DNA from: Chelatococcus asaccharovorans
GTDB lineage: Bacteria > Pseudomonadota > Alphaproteobacteria > Rhizobiales > Beijerinckiaceae
NCBI RefSeq assembly: GCF_003201475.1
Contig: NZ_QJJK01000011.1
Span: 124,001 to 188,000 of the forward strand
Reading direction: 5' to 3'
DNA length: 64,000 nucleotides
Position numbers and translations under genes: made by a program
Notes under the pieces: model-generated
Database searches by the model: none
Told to the model about the DNA's origin: nothing
The model's input: only the letters and a program-made list of their open reading frames with translations
In this document: one piece after another, positions 36,968 through 45,904 of the stretch
Layout: each line of letters begins with the position of its first letter
Position numbering within the stretch: the first letter of the stretch is position 1

Positions 36968-37113
36968 GTCATTCCGGGGCCTCGCGTCAGCGAGGAGCCC
37001 GGAATCCACGAACACCGGATCTAACAAGAAGACGCGTCGGGCCGGCAGTTTCCTGGTTTGCCTTCGTGTTCATGGATTCCGGGCTCGGGCCCATCGGCCC
37101 GCCCCGGAATGAC
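36968..37113. repeat. Inverted intergenic repeat, family A variant
   Basis: The arms GTCATTCCGGGGC (36968-36980) and GCCCCGGAATGAC (37101-37113) are perfect inverted copies. The inner segments GGAATCCACGAACAC and GTGTTCATGGATTCC are also nearly complementary. The gap lies between convergent genes and has no coding content. Confidence 0.78.
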
Positions 37114-37181
37114 GATGCGGTTCCTTCGGGACATCACGACGATGGCGTGGCCACAGTCCCGACACTGGATGGCCGGATCTC

Positions 37182-38102
37182 TCAATAGCCCGTCGTGCGG
37201 TCGACAAGGCCACGCGGCGGCTTGCCGTTTCGCAGCGCCTCGATCGCTTGCGCCACCTGCGCGGCGGCCGTGGCCGGAACCGTCCAGCTCGCGGCATGCG
37301 GCGTGACGGTTATCGCGGGATGGGTCCAGAACGGATGCTCGGGCGGCAGGGGCTCCTGCCAAAAGACATCGAGCGCCGCGCCGGCAAGATGGCCCGCGTC
37401 GAGGAGCGCGAGGAAATCCGCCTCGACGAGATGCTCGCCACGGCCGGCATTGATCAGATAGGCCCCTTGCGGCAATTGCCCGAGGGTCGAACGGTCGAGA
37501 AGGTTCTCTGTCGCGGCCGTCTGCGGCAGGAGCGAGACGAGAATATCGCTCTGCGCCAGGCAGGCGAAAAGCCCATCATCGCCCGCGAAGACCTCGACGC
37601 CCTCAACCGGGCGGCCACGCCGGCTCCAGCCGCTCACGGCATAGCCGAGCGACAGGAACTGCCGCGCACAGGCCTGGCCGAGTTCGCCCATGCCGAGGAT
37701 GCCGATGCGCGCGGGGCCGACATCGGGGCGCTGCCAGCGGCGCGCCCGTTGATTGGTCAGCATCTCCTCCCAGCGGCGATGGTGGCGCAGCGCGGCGAGA
37801 ACGACATATTGCACCATGTTGCGCGTCAGGGACGGGTCGATCATGCGGACGACCGGCAGGTTTGTCGGCACGGTCGGGTCCGAGAGAATATGGTCGACGC
37901 CGGCCCCCAGCGAGAAGATGCCCTTGAGATTGGGGAAACGCGCGATAACGCCTCTGTCCGCCGCCCATGTCAGCACGAACTCGACATCCTCGATGGGTCC
38001 GGTCTCCGGCCAGACATGCACATCGAGATCCGGGCAAGCGCAGGCAAGCGCGTCCAGCCAGGCGGCCACAGGCGCGGTCTTGCGGATGATGACGAGGCTC
38101 AC
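37182..38102 (-). CDS. D-2-hydroxyacid dehydrogenase (GhrA-like glyoxylate/hydroxypyruvate reductase)
   Basis: A 306-residue NAD(P)-dependent dehydrogenase. The Rossmann motif is GILGMGELGQACARQF (near 136). Catalytic residues are Arg in INAGRGEHL, Glu in DVFWQEPLPPEHPF and His in TPHAAS. The short N-terminal domain and DVFWQEPLP are typical of the GhrA branch. It would reduce glyoxylate, hydroxypyruvate or a related 2-oxo acid. It overlaps the FAD oxidoreductase gene by four bases and is the last gene of that operon. Confidence 0.88.
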   Translation of the reverse strand: MSLVIIRKTAPVAAWLDALACACPDLDVHVWPETGPIEDVEFVLTWAADRGVIARFPNLKGIFSLGAGVDHILSDPTVPTNLPVVRMIDPSLTRNMVQYVVLAALRHHRRWEEMLTNQRARRWQRPDVGPARIGILGMGELGQACARQFLSLGYAVSGWSRRGRPVEGVEVFAGDDGLFACLAQSDILVSLLPQTAATENLLDRSTLGQLPQGAYLINAGRGEHLVEADFLALLDAGHLAGAALDVFWQEPLPPEHPFWTHPAITVTPHAASWTVPATAAAQVAQAIEALRNGKPPRGLVDRTTGY

Positions 38103-39235
38103 GGTGTCCTCCCTGGCTCGGCGGATTGTTGTTGAAAGCGATCCGGACGGAAGGCTTCAACGGGTGTGGAACTGCGACCCTCACAGATCAGTTCGCAAAG
38201 CACCTCGCCAACGGCCGGCGCGATCTGAAAGCCACCGCCGCTGAAGCCGAAAGCATGGAAAAGGCCCGGCACGTTTGCACTTTCGCCGATGAAGGGGTTC
38301 TTGTCGGCCGTATAGCCTTCGATGCCGGCCCAGATGCGGATGACGCGGGCGTGACGCGTTGCCGGCAGGATGGCCGCGGCGCGGCCGCCGATGCGCGCCA
38401 GCGCGCCACTGTCGGGGCGGGACGCCCCGTCGCCGCTCGCCACGCCGAAGCCGCCGCCCATCACGAGATTGCCGCGCTCGACTTGCCGTCCGTAGAAGCC
38501 GCCCCCTTCGATGCCGATATTGACGCTGACGATCGGCGGCAACGGCTCGGTGACGAGAATGGTCGGGTAGTCGAAGCGCATCGGAATGTCGTCTCCGAGC
38601 GCCGCCGCGATCCCGGCGCCCCAGGCCCCCGCGGCATTGACCAGCCGGCGTGCGCGTACCGCGACAGCATCGCCGCAGCGCAAGAGAAAGCCATCACCTT
38701 CGCGCGTGATCCCGGTCACCGGGCAACGCTCGATCACCTCACAACCGGCCTGCCGCGCCGCCTGCGCATAGGCGGCCGCGACGAGGCGCGGGTTGGCCTG
38801 CCCGTCGCCGGGACAGAAGGAGCCGCCGATGATCTCCGGCCCGAAACAGGGATAGCGCTCGCGGAACGCCCTGCCCTCCAGGATCTCGAGCCCGAGGTCG
38901 AAATCGGCGACACGCGCGGCATAGGCCGCCAGCGCGGTGAGGTCGGCCTGGGAGCGCGCCAGCTTGATATGGCCCGACCGCACATATTCGCCGTCGATGC
39001 CGATCTTTGCCTTGAGATCCGCCCAGATGGGATGCGCCCGCGCAGCGAGATGGAGTTGCGCCGGCGAGCGGCCCTGCCGGCGGACGCCGCCGAAATTGAC
39101 GCCACTGGCCCGCGAGCCGCCGAGATCACGCTCCAGCATCACCACCGCCACGCCGCGCTGGCGCAGCGCAAGCGCGGTCGCGCTGCCGATCAGCCCGGCA
39201 CCGACGACCGCAACATCCGTATCGAAATTCTTCAC
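38099..39235 (-). CDS. FAD-dependent amino acid oxidase/dehydrogenase subunit (DAO family, HcnC-like)
   Basis: A 378-residue flavoprotein with an N-terminal VVGAGLIGSATALALRQRG dinucleotide motif and the DAO-family C-terminus IWAGIEGYTADKNPFIGES. It lies downstream of an HcnB-like FAD protein and an HcnA-like 2Fe-2S protein with four-base overlaps. This is the composition of heterotrimeric dye-linked dehydrogenases (hydrogen cyanide synthase, hydroxyproline dehydrogenase, opine oxidases). It would be the subunit that oxidises an amino or imino acid. The HCN synthase function itself cannot be claimed. Confidence 0.85.
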   Translation of the reverse strand: MKNFDTDVAVVGAGLIGSATALALRQRGVAVVMLERDLGGSRASGVNFGGVRRQGRSPAQLHLAARAHPIWADLKAKIGIDGEYVRSGHIKLARSQADLTALAAYAARVADFDLGLEILEGRAFRERYPCFGPEIIGGSFCPGDGQANPRLVAAAYAQAARQAGCEVIERCPVTGITREGDGFLLRCGDAVAVRARRLVNAAGAWGAGIAAALGDDIPMRFDYPTILVTEPLPPIVSVNIGIEGGGFYGRQVERGNLVMGGGFGVASGDGASRPDSGALARIGGRAAAILPATRHARVIRIWAGIEGYTADKNPFIGESANVPGLFHAFGFSGGGFQIAPAVGEVLCELICEGRSSTPVEAFRPDRFQQQSAEPGRTP

Positions 39236-40629
39236 GGCTTCGCCTCGTCGAAAACGAGAGGCATGGGCGCGAGAGGCATCGGCTTGATCGGCGCCTGGCC
39301 GCGCAGACGGCCGACGTCGCCCGGCGATCGTCCGCTATGGTGGGCCAGGAGCGCGCGGGCCGCCGGCCCGCACATCCGCCCCTGGCAGCGCCCCATGCCG
39401 ATGCGGGTCAGGGCCTTCAGCCGGTTCAATTCATCGACGCCATCCTCACGGCAGGCGGCGCGCAGGGCGCCGACCGTGATCTCCTCGCAGCGACACAGAA
39501 TGACGTCGTCGGCGAGCGCGAAATCGGCCGCGACAGGCTCCGGAAAGGCCCGCCTGATCCCTGCGCGAAAACCGCGCCAGCGCCCGACCCTGGCCTCGAG
39601 CGCGCCCGTGGCTGCCCCATCAACGCCGAGGCCGGCGTCTTCGCACAGGGCGAGAGCCGCCCGCGTGCCGGCCGCCTCGGCGGCATCCGCGCCGAGAATG
39701 CCCGCCCCGTCGCCCCCGATATAGACGCCTGCAACGGACGTGCGCCCGGTCGCATCGCTTGCGGGCAGGCTCTCGTGTTCCGCCGCGCTATAGCTGAAGC
39801 GGCATCCCAGGAGATCGGCGATCTGGGTTTCCGCGCGCAGGCCGTAGCCGAGCGCAATGGCATCGCAGGCCACCCGGCCCTCGCCCGCAGGCGTGCGCCA
39901 GACAAGGCGCTCAACGCGCTCCGTACCCTCGGCCGCCATGGGGATCGCGCCATTGACAATCATGATCCCCCGCGCCTTGAGCCATGCGACGTAATAGAGG
40001 CCCTTCGCCAGCGTGGCCGGCTGGCGCAGCATGGCCGGCGCCCCGGCGATCTGGTCGGTAAAGCGCGCGCTATCGAGGATGACGGCGATGCGGGCACCGG
40101 CCTTGGTATATTGATAGGCGACGAGATAGAGCAGCGGCCCGGTGCCGACGAGCGCGACCGTCTCGCCGATGGTGCATCCCTGCGCCTTCAACGCGATCTG
40201 CGCCCCGCCCATGCTGAAGACGCCCGGCAGCGTCCAGCCCTTGAAGGGATAGATGCGATCGGTCGCGCCGGTCGCCAGCACGAGATGGCTGAAGGGCACC
40301 GTCGCCGGCCCGGCGTCGCCCATGACATGCAGTTCGCCAGGCACGGCATTCCAGACGAGCGTCCGCGGGCGATAGTCGATGTGCGCGCGAAGCGCCGCGA
40401 ATGTCGCGTGCAGTCGTTCTGCCTTCCCGGCCTCGAAGCCGTAAAGCGCCTTGCGGCTCCGGCTGAAGGCGGCCGGCGGCTGCCGATAGATCTGGCCGCC
40501 CGCGCGCTCGCCTTCATCGAGGACGACCGGGCGCAGACCGGCAGCAACGAGCGCCTCCGCGGCCCGGATGCCCGCAGGGCCGGCACCGACCACGACCGGC
40601 CTGATCTCCGGGGAAGGCCGGCCGCTCAT
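39232..40629 (-). CDS. FAD/NAD-binding oxidoreductase with BFD-like 2Fe-2S domain (HcnB-like)
   Basis: A 465-residue protein. The first dinucleotide motif is VVGAGPAGIRAAEALVAAGL and a second is VALVGTGPLLYLVAYQYTKAG. The C-terminal BFD-like [2Fe-2S] domain has four cysteines in DDVILCRCEEITVG and GRCQGRMCGPA. The start at ATG 40629 matches homology and overlaps the 2Fe-2S gene by four bases. It is the electron-transfer subunit of the predicted heterotrimeric dehydrogenase. Confidence 0.87.
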   Translation of the reverse strand: MSGRPSPEIRPVVVGAGPAGIRAAEALVAAGLRPVVLDEGERAGGQIYRQPPAAFSRSRKALYGFEAGKAERLHATFAALRAHIDYRPRTLVWNAVPGELHVMGDAGPATVPFSHLVLATGATDRIYPFKGWTLPGVFSMGGAQIALKAQGCTIGETVALVGTGPLLYLVAYQYTKAGARIAVILDSARFTDQIAGAPAMLRQPATLAKGLYYVAWLKARGIMIVNGAIPMAAEGTERVERLVWRTPAGEGRVACDAIALGYGLRAETQIADLLGCRFSYSAAEHESLPASDATGRTSVAGVYIGGDGAGILGADAAEAAGTRAALALCEDAGLGVDGAATGALEARVGRWRGFRAGIRRAFPEPVAADFALADDVILCRCEEITVGALRAACREDGVDELNRLKALTRIGMGRCQGRMCGPAARALLAHHSGRSPGDVGRLRGQAPIKPMPLAPMPLVFDEAKP

Positions 40630-40907
40630 GTCCCTGGAAGCCCTTCGATCACGAAGGCCATGCCGTCTTCCAGCAGCGTCGAACAGGCGCGCACCGCCGG
40701 ACCAGCCTCGGTCACCACCCAACAATCCTGGCAGGCGCCCATCAGGCAGAAGCCCGCGCGAGGCTGGTGCTCGAATTCCGATGTTCGCAGATGACCGGCT
40801 TGTGTCAGAACGGCCGTCAGCACGGTATCACCCAGCTTGCCCGTAAAGCGCTGCCCATTGATGAAGAAGGAAATAGACGGCCGGTCCTGGTCAACCGCGC
40901 GACGCAT
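40626..40907 (-). CDS. Small (2Fe-2S)-binding subunit (HcnA-like)
   Basis: A 93-residue ferredoxin-like protein with the cysteine pattern of the family: FCLMGACQDCWV and a fourth Cys in VRACST. The start at ATG 40907 was chosen by comparison with HcnA-size proteins; a longer frame is open but overlaps the flavoprotein gene heavily. It overlaps the GlpD-like gene by 17 bases and the FAD subunit by four. It is the third subunit of the predicted dehydrogenase. Confidence 0.87.
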   Translation of the reverse strand: MRRAVDQDRPSISFFINGQRFTGKLGDTVLTAVLTQAGHLRTSEFEHQPRAGFCLMGACQDCWVVTEAGPAVRACSTLLEDGMAFVIEGLPGT

Positions 40908-42486
40908 GGCGGCCCTCACCGGTTGCGACCGACGAAGGATCTCCGCCGGCGCCCGGCACGCTGTAAAGCCTGTCGAGCATGGCGCGATAGCCGGAGACCT
41001 CGGCCTTGATCCGCACGTCATCCCAGCCAAGCATGGCGGCCATGGCCTCCGCCGCCGGCGCGGCTGCGGCCCGTCCCTGGTCGGCCGACCACGCGAGGCC
41101 GGTGCGACGCAGCAGTACGTCCTCCAGCGTCTGCGCCTGCTCGACGCCGACCGCATGACGGACGTCGGCAAGCGTGGTGGACGCATCGGGTTCGAGGCGC
41201 GCGGAATTGGTGTTGTCGGGGAATTGCAGCGCGGCCCGTGACAGGGTGCCCGGCTCGCCGGACGGTTTCACGAAGCGCGCGGCCGCGGCGACAAGATCCT
41301 GCCCCGTGGCACGGTGCGCGCCGAGCGAGCCGTTGGTGAGCGCGAACAGGCCCGACAATCCCTCTGCCGACAGATCATGGATCTTGCGGTTGCGGGCGCC
41401 CATGGGCAGGCCCGGCTCGTAGGTCAGCGGCCGCACGCCCGCCCAGGTGGACACCACATCGCTCCGCGTGATGCCGAGCCCCGGCACGAGATGGTTGGTC
41501 TCGGCGAGCAGGAACTCGAGATCGGCAGCATCGACGGCAATGGCGTCCCGGTCGCCCTCATACAGCGTCTCGGTCGGACCGAAGAAATGCAGGTCGCGCC
41601 AGGGCATACAGTAGAACGGCCGCCCGGCGCGGGTGACGCCGGCGACGCCATGGCCTTGGCATTCCGGCGGCAGCTTCACGACGATATGCGCGCCCTTCGT
41701 GCCCGTTATCTTCGGCGACACGGGCTGCCCGGTCAGCGCATTGACGTCGTCGACCCAGATGCCGGCGAGATTGAGAACCACGGGCGCTGAAACCGTGGCC
41801 TGCTCGCCCGTGCCGGCATCGGCCAGCGTCACGCGCCAGGCCTCGCCATCGCGCTGCACACCGACGGCTGGCGTATAATTGCGCGCGACAGCTCCGAGCC
41901 GCTCGGCGTCGCGCACCATGTCGATCGCCACACGCTCCGGCCAGTCGATCTGGTATTCGGTGTAGCAGGAGACCGCGCGGAGTTTGTCGAGATCCCGGAG
42001 CCATGGCACAAAGGGCTGCTCGGCCAACGCCTTCTGCGCCGGCACGCGTTCGTAATCCAGCGGCACACCGCCCTCGCCCAGGCTGCGCAGCAGGAGGAAG
42101 GCGCTGTCCACCTGCCACGGCGCATAGGGCCCGCCGTGATAGATGGGATAGTGCATGCGGATCTTGCGGACGCGCTCAGGCTGCGTCTTCACGAAATCGC
42201 TGCGCACCGCCATCGAGCGGCGCACCGTATTGACGGCCTTGATGAATCGGTCCGGGTGCCAGAGAAACGTCGTCAGCGGCCCGCCCGGCACGAGATAGCG
42301 CAGGCCGCAGTGGAGAAGGCGGCTCGAGCGCGCGGTGCTGCCGGAGCCGAAATCGCCCTTCTCGAAGAGCGCGACCGAATAGCCCTGCGCGGCAGCCTGC
42401 TGGGCAGCGGCCGCGCCATTTATGCCGCCGCCGACGACGACGATGTCGAAGCGGCGACGATTCAATGATGCCAGAGACGGTCTCAT
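40891..42486 (-). CDS. GlpD-like FAD-dependent glycerol-3-phosphate dehydrogenase/oxidase family protein
   Basis: A 531-residue protein with an N-terminal VVVGGGINGAAAAQQAA motif and the GlpD features FGSGSTARSSRLLHCGLRYL, GTKGAHIVVKLP, STWAGVRPL and a C-terminal helical domain. GlpD transfers electrons from glycerol 3-phosphate to quinone. The local context (amino-acid-type dehydrogenase and peptide-type importer) suggests it may act on another hydroxy or amino compound. It is first in the operon that continues to 37182. A 76-bp gap separates it from the binding protein gene upstream. Confidence 0.82.
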   Translation of the reverse strand: MRPSLASLNRRRFDIVVVGGGINGAAAAQQAAAQGYSVALFEKGDFGSGSTARSSRLLHCGLRYLVPGGPLTTFLWHPDRFIKAVNTVRRSMAVRSDFVKTQPERVRKIRMHYPIYHGGPYAPWQVDSAFLLLRSLGEGGVPLDYERVPAQKALAEQPFVPWLRDLDKLRAVSCYTEYQIDWPERVAIDMVRDAERLGAVARNYTPAVGVQRDGEAWRVTLADAGTGEQATVSAPVVLNLAGIWVDDVNALTGQPVSPKITGTKGAHIVVKLPPECQGHGVAGVTRAGRPFYCMPWRDLHFFGPTETLYEGDRDAIAVDAADLEFLLAETNHLVPGLGITRSDVVSTWAGVRPLTYEPGLPMGARNRKIHDLSAEGLSGLFALTNGSLGAHRATGQDLVAAAARFVKPSGEPGTLSRAALQFPDNTNSARLEPDASTTLADVRHAVGVEQAQTLEDVLLRRTGLAWSADQGRAAAAPAAEAMAAMLGWDDVRIKAEVSGYRAMLDRLYSVPGAGGDPSSVATGEGRHASRG

Positions 42487-42562
42487 GGTTTTATTTAGCC
42501 AATACTCAGCGTTACCAACATGGCCTAACGCAAGTCTAGTGTCAGGCCTATTGCCAGGCCTA

Positions 42563-44125
42563 TTACTTGGTGAGCGTCGTCTTCTCGGTGATCAGCGGCC
42601 CGTAGGACAGGGAGCCATCGAGCTTGTAGCCGTAGTCGAGACCGGCGCGGCGCGCCCAGACGAGTTTCTGCTCGAACAGCGGCACCGCGCAGACGTCGGC
42701 GATGATCTTCTCCTGGGCCACCTTCCACAGCTTGATCTGCTTGGCCTGCTCGATCTCCTCGGCGGCTTCGTCGATCTCCTTGTCGGCAACCTTGCAGTGC
42801 GAGAAGTTCGTCACCGCCGTCGGCGTGCCGACGGCGCTGCCGGAATGGTAGAATTCCTTGAGGTAATTGCCGGCGACCGGGAAGCGCGAGGCGCCGTAGA
42901 CGACGATATCGCTGAGGTTCTGGCGGATCTGCTGATGGTAAGTCGCGTGTTCGACGACATCCATCTCGATGTCGATGCCGACTTTCTTGAGCTGCGACTG
43001 GACGATCTGTGCCGGGCCGAGGCTGGTGACGTTCTGGCTGGCGATGACCTTCAACTTGAGGCCGTCGCCGTAGCCCGCCTCCTTGAGGAGTTGCTTGGCC
43101 TTCGCGGGATCGTAGGCGGGCAGCTTGGCATCGGGATCGGCGCCCAGCGTCGCCGTCGGGAAGATGGTCGTCGGCAGCGTCGACACGAGACGGCCCTTGA
43201 AGTCGACCACCTGCTGGGTGTCGATGGCATGCGCGATGGCCTGCCGGACGCGGATATCATCCAGCGGCTTGTGCGACATGTTGAGATAGGCCGTGCCCTG
43301 ATAGGCAGGCTCCATCACGTCCAGGACCGTATCCTTCAGGCCCTTCATGCGCTCGGCCCACTTCTGATCCTGGCGACCATAGATAAGGTCCAGTTCACCA
43401 GATGTATAGGCAAGGTCGCGGCTCGCGTCCGAGCGGATATAGCGATAGATGATCTTGTCGATCTTCGGCGTGCCGCGGAAATAATCCTTGTGCGCCTTCA
43501 GCGTCACCGACTGGCTGGCCTTGTAGTCATCAAAGGCGAAGGGGCCGGTGCCGACGGCCTTGGTGCGGAAGTCGTCGCCATACTGCTCGACGGCCTTCTT
43601 GCTGACGATGAACCCGCCCTGGAAGTTGACGAGAGAATAGAGGAGCGACGACGAAGGCTTCTTGAGCGTGATCTTCACGGTGAGCGGGTCGACAGCCTCG
43701 ACTTTCTCGATATTCGCGAAGTCGGAGGAGAATGAGGAACGCTTCGGATCAGCCGCGCGCTGCAGCGAGAACACGACGTCGTCGGCCGTCAGCGTGCCGA
43801 AATCACCATGGAACTTGACGCCCTCGCGCAGCTTGAACGTCCAGACCTTCTTGTCATCCGAGATCGTCCAGCTCTCGGCGAGATCCGGCTCGATGTCATC
43901 GAGGCTGACCGAGCCGGGCTTGAAGCGTACCAGCCCGTCGAACATCCAGGCCAGCAGGATCTTCTCCTGGGTGGCGGCGCCACGGTGCGGATCGAGCGTC
44001 CCGAGATCAGACGCCGCCATGCCCACGGACAGCACCTTGTCCTGCGCCAGCGCGGGCGCGGCATGAAGAAGAGCGACCGCGCTGATGGACAAGCCAAGCG
44101 CGACGATGGCCGATTTCAATTGCAT
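42563..44125 (-). CDS. Peptide-type ABC transporter substrate-binding protein
   Basis: A 520-residue SBP_bac_5 protein with a signal peptide (about 1-27, ending APALAQD). Family segments are VGMAASDLGTLDPHRGAATQ and LPTTIFPTATLG. Its probable permeases are the divergent DppB/DppC genes at 44948-46767, with the XRE-cupin regulator in between. No ATPase gene is present nearby. It probably imports the substrate oxidised by the dehydrogenase operon downstream. Confidence 0.88.
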   Translation of the reverse strand: MQLKSAIVALGLSISAVALLHAAPALAQDKVLSVGMAASDLGTLDPHRGAATQEKILLAWMFDGLVRFKPGSVSLDDIEPDLAESWTISDDKKVWTFKLREGVKFHGDFGTLTADDVVFSLQRAADPKRSSFSSDFANIEKVEAVDPLTVKITLKKPSSSLLYSLVNFQGGFIVSKKAVEQYGDDFRTKAVGTGPFAFDDYKASQSVTLKAHKDYFRGTPKIDKIIYRYIRSDASRDLAYTSGELDLIYGRQDQKWAERMKGLKDTVLDVMEPAYQGTAYLNMSHKPLDDIRVRQAIAHAIDTQQVVDFKGRLVSTLPTTIFPTATLGADPDAKLPAYDPAKAKQLLKEAGYGDGLKLKVIASQNVTSLGPAQIVQSQLKKVGIDIEMDVVEHATYHQQIRQNLSDIVVYGASRFPVAGNYLKEFYHSGSAVGTPTAVTNFSHCKVADKEIDEAAEEIEQAKQIKLWKVAQEKIIADVCAVPLFEQKLVWARRAGLDYGYKLDGSLSYGPLITEKTTLTK

Positions 44126-44147
44126 TTTTATTCACCCCTGTGAAGAA

Positions 44148-44759
44148 CTAGTCGCTGCTCAATGGAACGGCGGCGACAACCCAAATAACTTCTGCCCGCG
44201 TCTGACCGGGATTACGCCATCTGTGAGGCGCTTTACTGTGATAGCGGAAACTATCACCCGGATTGAGCATGAAGGCCTTGTCCTCGATCCAGAGCTCGAG
44301 CTGTCCTTGCAGAACAAGACCGACCTGCTCGCCACGCTCGATAGTGAAGAGCTCCTCGCCCGTCGAGCCACCCGGCTCGATATAGGCGCGATAGACGTTG
44401 ATACCGGCCGAGGGCTGCGGCGTGACGATCACCTTCTCGATGCCCTTCTCCGGCGCATTGAGCGAGGGATGGCTGCCGGCCCGCGCGACAATGCCCTTCT
44501 CGTCGACGCTGGGCGCCTCGCCGAATTTCAGCAGCGTCTCGGACGGAACCTGGAGCGCATCGGCAATGAGCCGCAACACCCTGACCGAGGGCGAACTCAG
44601 TCCCCGCTCGATCTGGCTGACGAGACCGACGGAAAGGCCGCAGGTCTGTGAGAGTGCCGAGATGGAAAGACCACGCTTTTTCCGCGTCTGCCGAATCTGC
44701 TGCCCAAGCCACAGGTCGGCGACGCTCCGCGCTTCATAAGTCGTCACTTTGCCTTCCAT
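44148..44759 (-). CDS. XRE family regulator with C-terminal cupin domain
   Basis: A 203-residue regulator. The N-terminal Cro/C1 HTH (about residues 15-68) contains KKRGLSISALSQTCGLSVGLVSQIERGLSSPSV. A cupin sensor domain follows (about 110-195, with GEQVGLVLQGQLELWIEDK and LNPGDSFRYHSKAPHRWRN), as in PuuR-type regulators. It lies 22 bp before the binding protein gene, on the same strand, and is divergent from the permease genes. It is the likely regulator of both units. Confidence 0.9.
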   Translation of the reverse strand: MEGKVTTYEARSVADLWLGQQIRQTRKKRGLSISALSQTCGLSVGLVSQIERGLSSPSVRVLRLIADALQVPSETLLKFGEAPSVDEKGIVARAGSHPSLNAPEKGIEKVIVTPQPSAGINVYRAYIEPGGSTGEELFTIERGEQVGLVLQGQLELWIEDKAFMLNPGDSFRYHSKAPHRWRNPGQTRAEVIWVVAAVPLSSD

Positions 44760-44820
44760 CTCCTGAACCCGCTGCCGTCACATTGATGAAACGCTCGCAT
44801 TTGTGACTACATCATTCAAG

Positions 44821-44831
44821 TGAAAATTTCA
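44821..44831. promoter_or_regulatory. Short dyad in the XRE-cupin/permease divergent gap
   Basis: TGAAA-A-TTTCA is a perfect 5-1-5 inverted repeat in an AT-rich part of the 188-bp divergent gap. Repressors of this kind often bind such sites. The evidence is limited to its position and symmetry. Confidence 0.35.
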
Positions 44832-44947
44832 TATTGACGATGATATCACCCGCCCCCTAAGGTGACGGTCATTCGCAGCTATCGGTGGTACATGCGCTCA
44901 CGCTCCTTCCGCTCGCCTCGCGGCCGCGGTTGCCGCAAGGCGGCGCC

Positions 44948-45904
44948 ATGCCGTGGGGACAGACGAGGCCCGCATCCGTGTTGACCTTCATTCTCAAGCG
45001 GCTGCTTGTGGCCATTCCGACCCTGCTCGGCGTACTCACCGTCGTGTTCTTCGTCGTGCGCGTGGCTCCCGGCGACCCCGCCATCGTCATTCTCGGCGAA
45101 TCCGCGAGTGCCCCGGCGCTTGAGACATTGCGAGAGCAGCTCGGGCTGAACCGGCCGCTGATCGAGCAGTATTTCTCGTTTCTCGGGTCCGTGCTGCAGG
45201 GTGATCTTGGCCGCTCCATGATCAGCAACCAGCCGGTGCTCACGGAAGTCTGGCGCGTCTTGCCCTATACTTTCGAATTGACCGGGGCGGCGCTGCTGAT
45301 CGGTGTCATCTTCGGCGTGCCGCTCGGCGTGATTTCGGCGCGTTACCGCAACGGCTGGGCGGACTACGTCGTCCGTTTCTTCTCGTTGCTCGGCCTGTCA
45401 TTCCCCGCGTTCATCTCCGCGATCCTGCTTCTCCTGGCCTTCGCCATCACCATTCCGCTCTTCCCGGTGATCGGCGAGGCGAGCTATGCCGATCCGGCAC
45501 AACGCCTGCGGGCGCTCAATCTCGGCCTGATCATGGTGGCCTATATCACCCGCGTCAGCCGCTCGAGCATGCTCGCGGTGATCAACCAGGACTACATCCG
45601 CACCGCGCAGGCCAAGGGCGTGCCGCCCGGCGTCGTCGTCGGCCGCCACGCCCTGCGCAATGCGCTGATCCCTATCGTGACGGTCATCGGTCTTTATCTC
45701 GGTGTGCTCATCGGCAATTCGGTCTTGACGGAAATCGTCTTCAACAGGCCGGGCCTCGGCAAATTGATCGTCATCGCGCTCAACCAGCGCGACTATCCGA
45801 CGCTGCAGGCGATGCTGGTGATCTATGCCGTCTTCATCGTCCTCGCCAATATTCTGACTGACCTCATCTATGGCGTCATCGATCCGAGGGTTCGCAACAA
45901 ATGA
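44948..45904 (+). CDS. ABC transporter permease, DppB type
   Basis: A permease of about 318 residues with six helices. Segments include FILKRLLVAIPTLLGVLTVV, the coupling loop RTAQAKGVPPGVVVGRHALRNALIP and FNRPGLGKLIVIALNQRDYPTLQ. The start is uncertain: ATG 44948, GTG 44978 (just before LTFILKRLL, where family homology begins) and GTG 44885 are all in frame. It overlaps dppC by four bases. No ATPase gene follows. Confidence 0.88.
   Translation: MPWGQTRPASVLTFILKRLLVAIPTLLGVLTVVFFVVRVAPGDPAIVILGESASAPALETLREQLGLNRPLIEQYFSFLGSVLQGDLGRSMISNQPVLTEVWRVLPYTFELTGAALLIGVIFGVPLGVISARYRNGWADYVVRFFSLLGLSFPAFISAILLLLAFAITIPLFPVIGEASYADPAQRLRALNLGLIMVAYITRVSRSSMLAVINQDYIRTAQAKGVPPGVVVGRHALRNALIPIVTVIGLYLGVLIGNSVLTEIVFNRPGLGKLIVIALNQRDYPTLQAMLVIYAVFIVLANILTDLIYGVIDPRVRNK

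Noticed and set aside
37182-42486. Hydrogen cyanide synthase operon hcnABC
   Set aside because: The subunit architecture matches, but the same architecture is used by hydroxyproline and opine dehydrogenases, so the specific HCN call is not supported.
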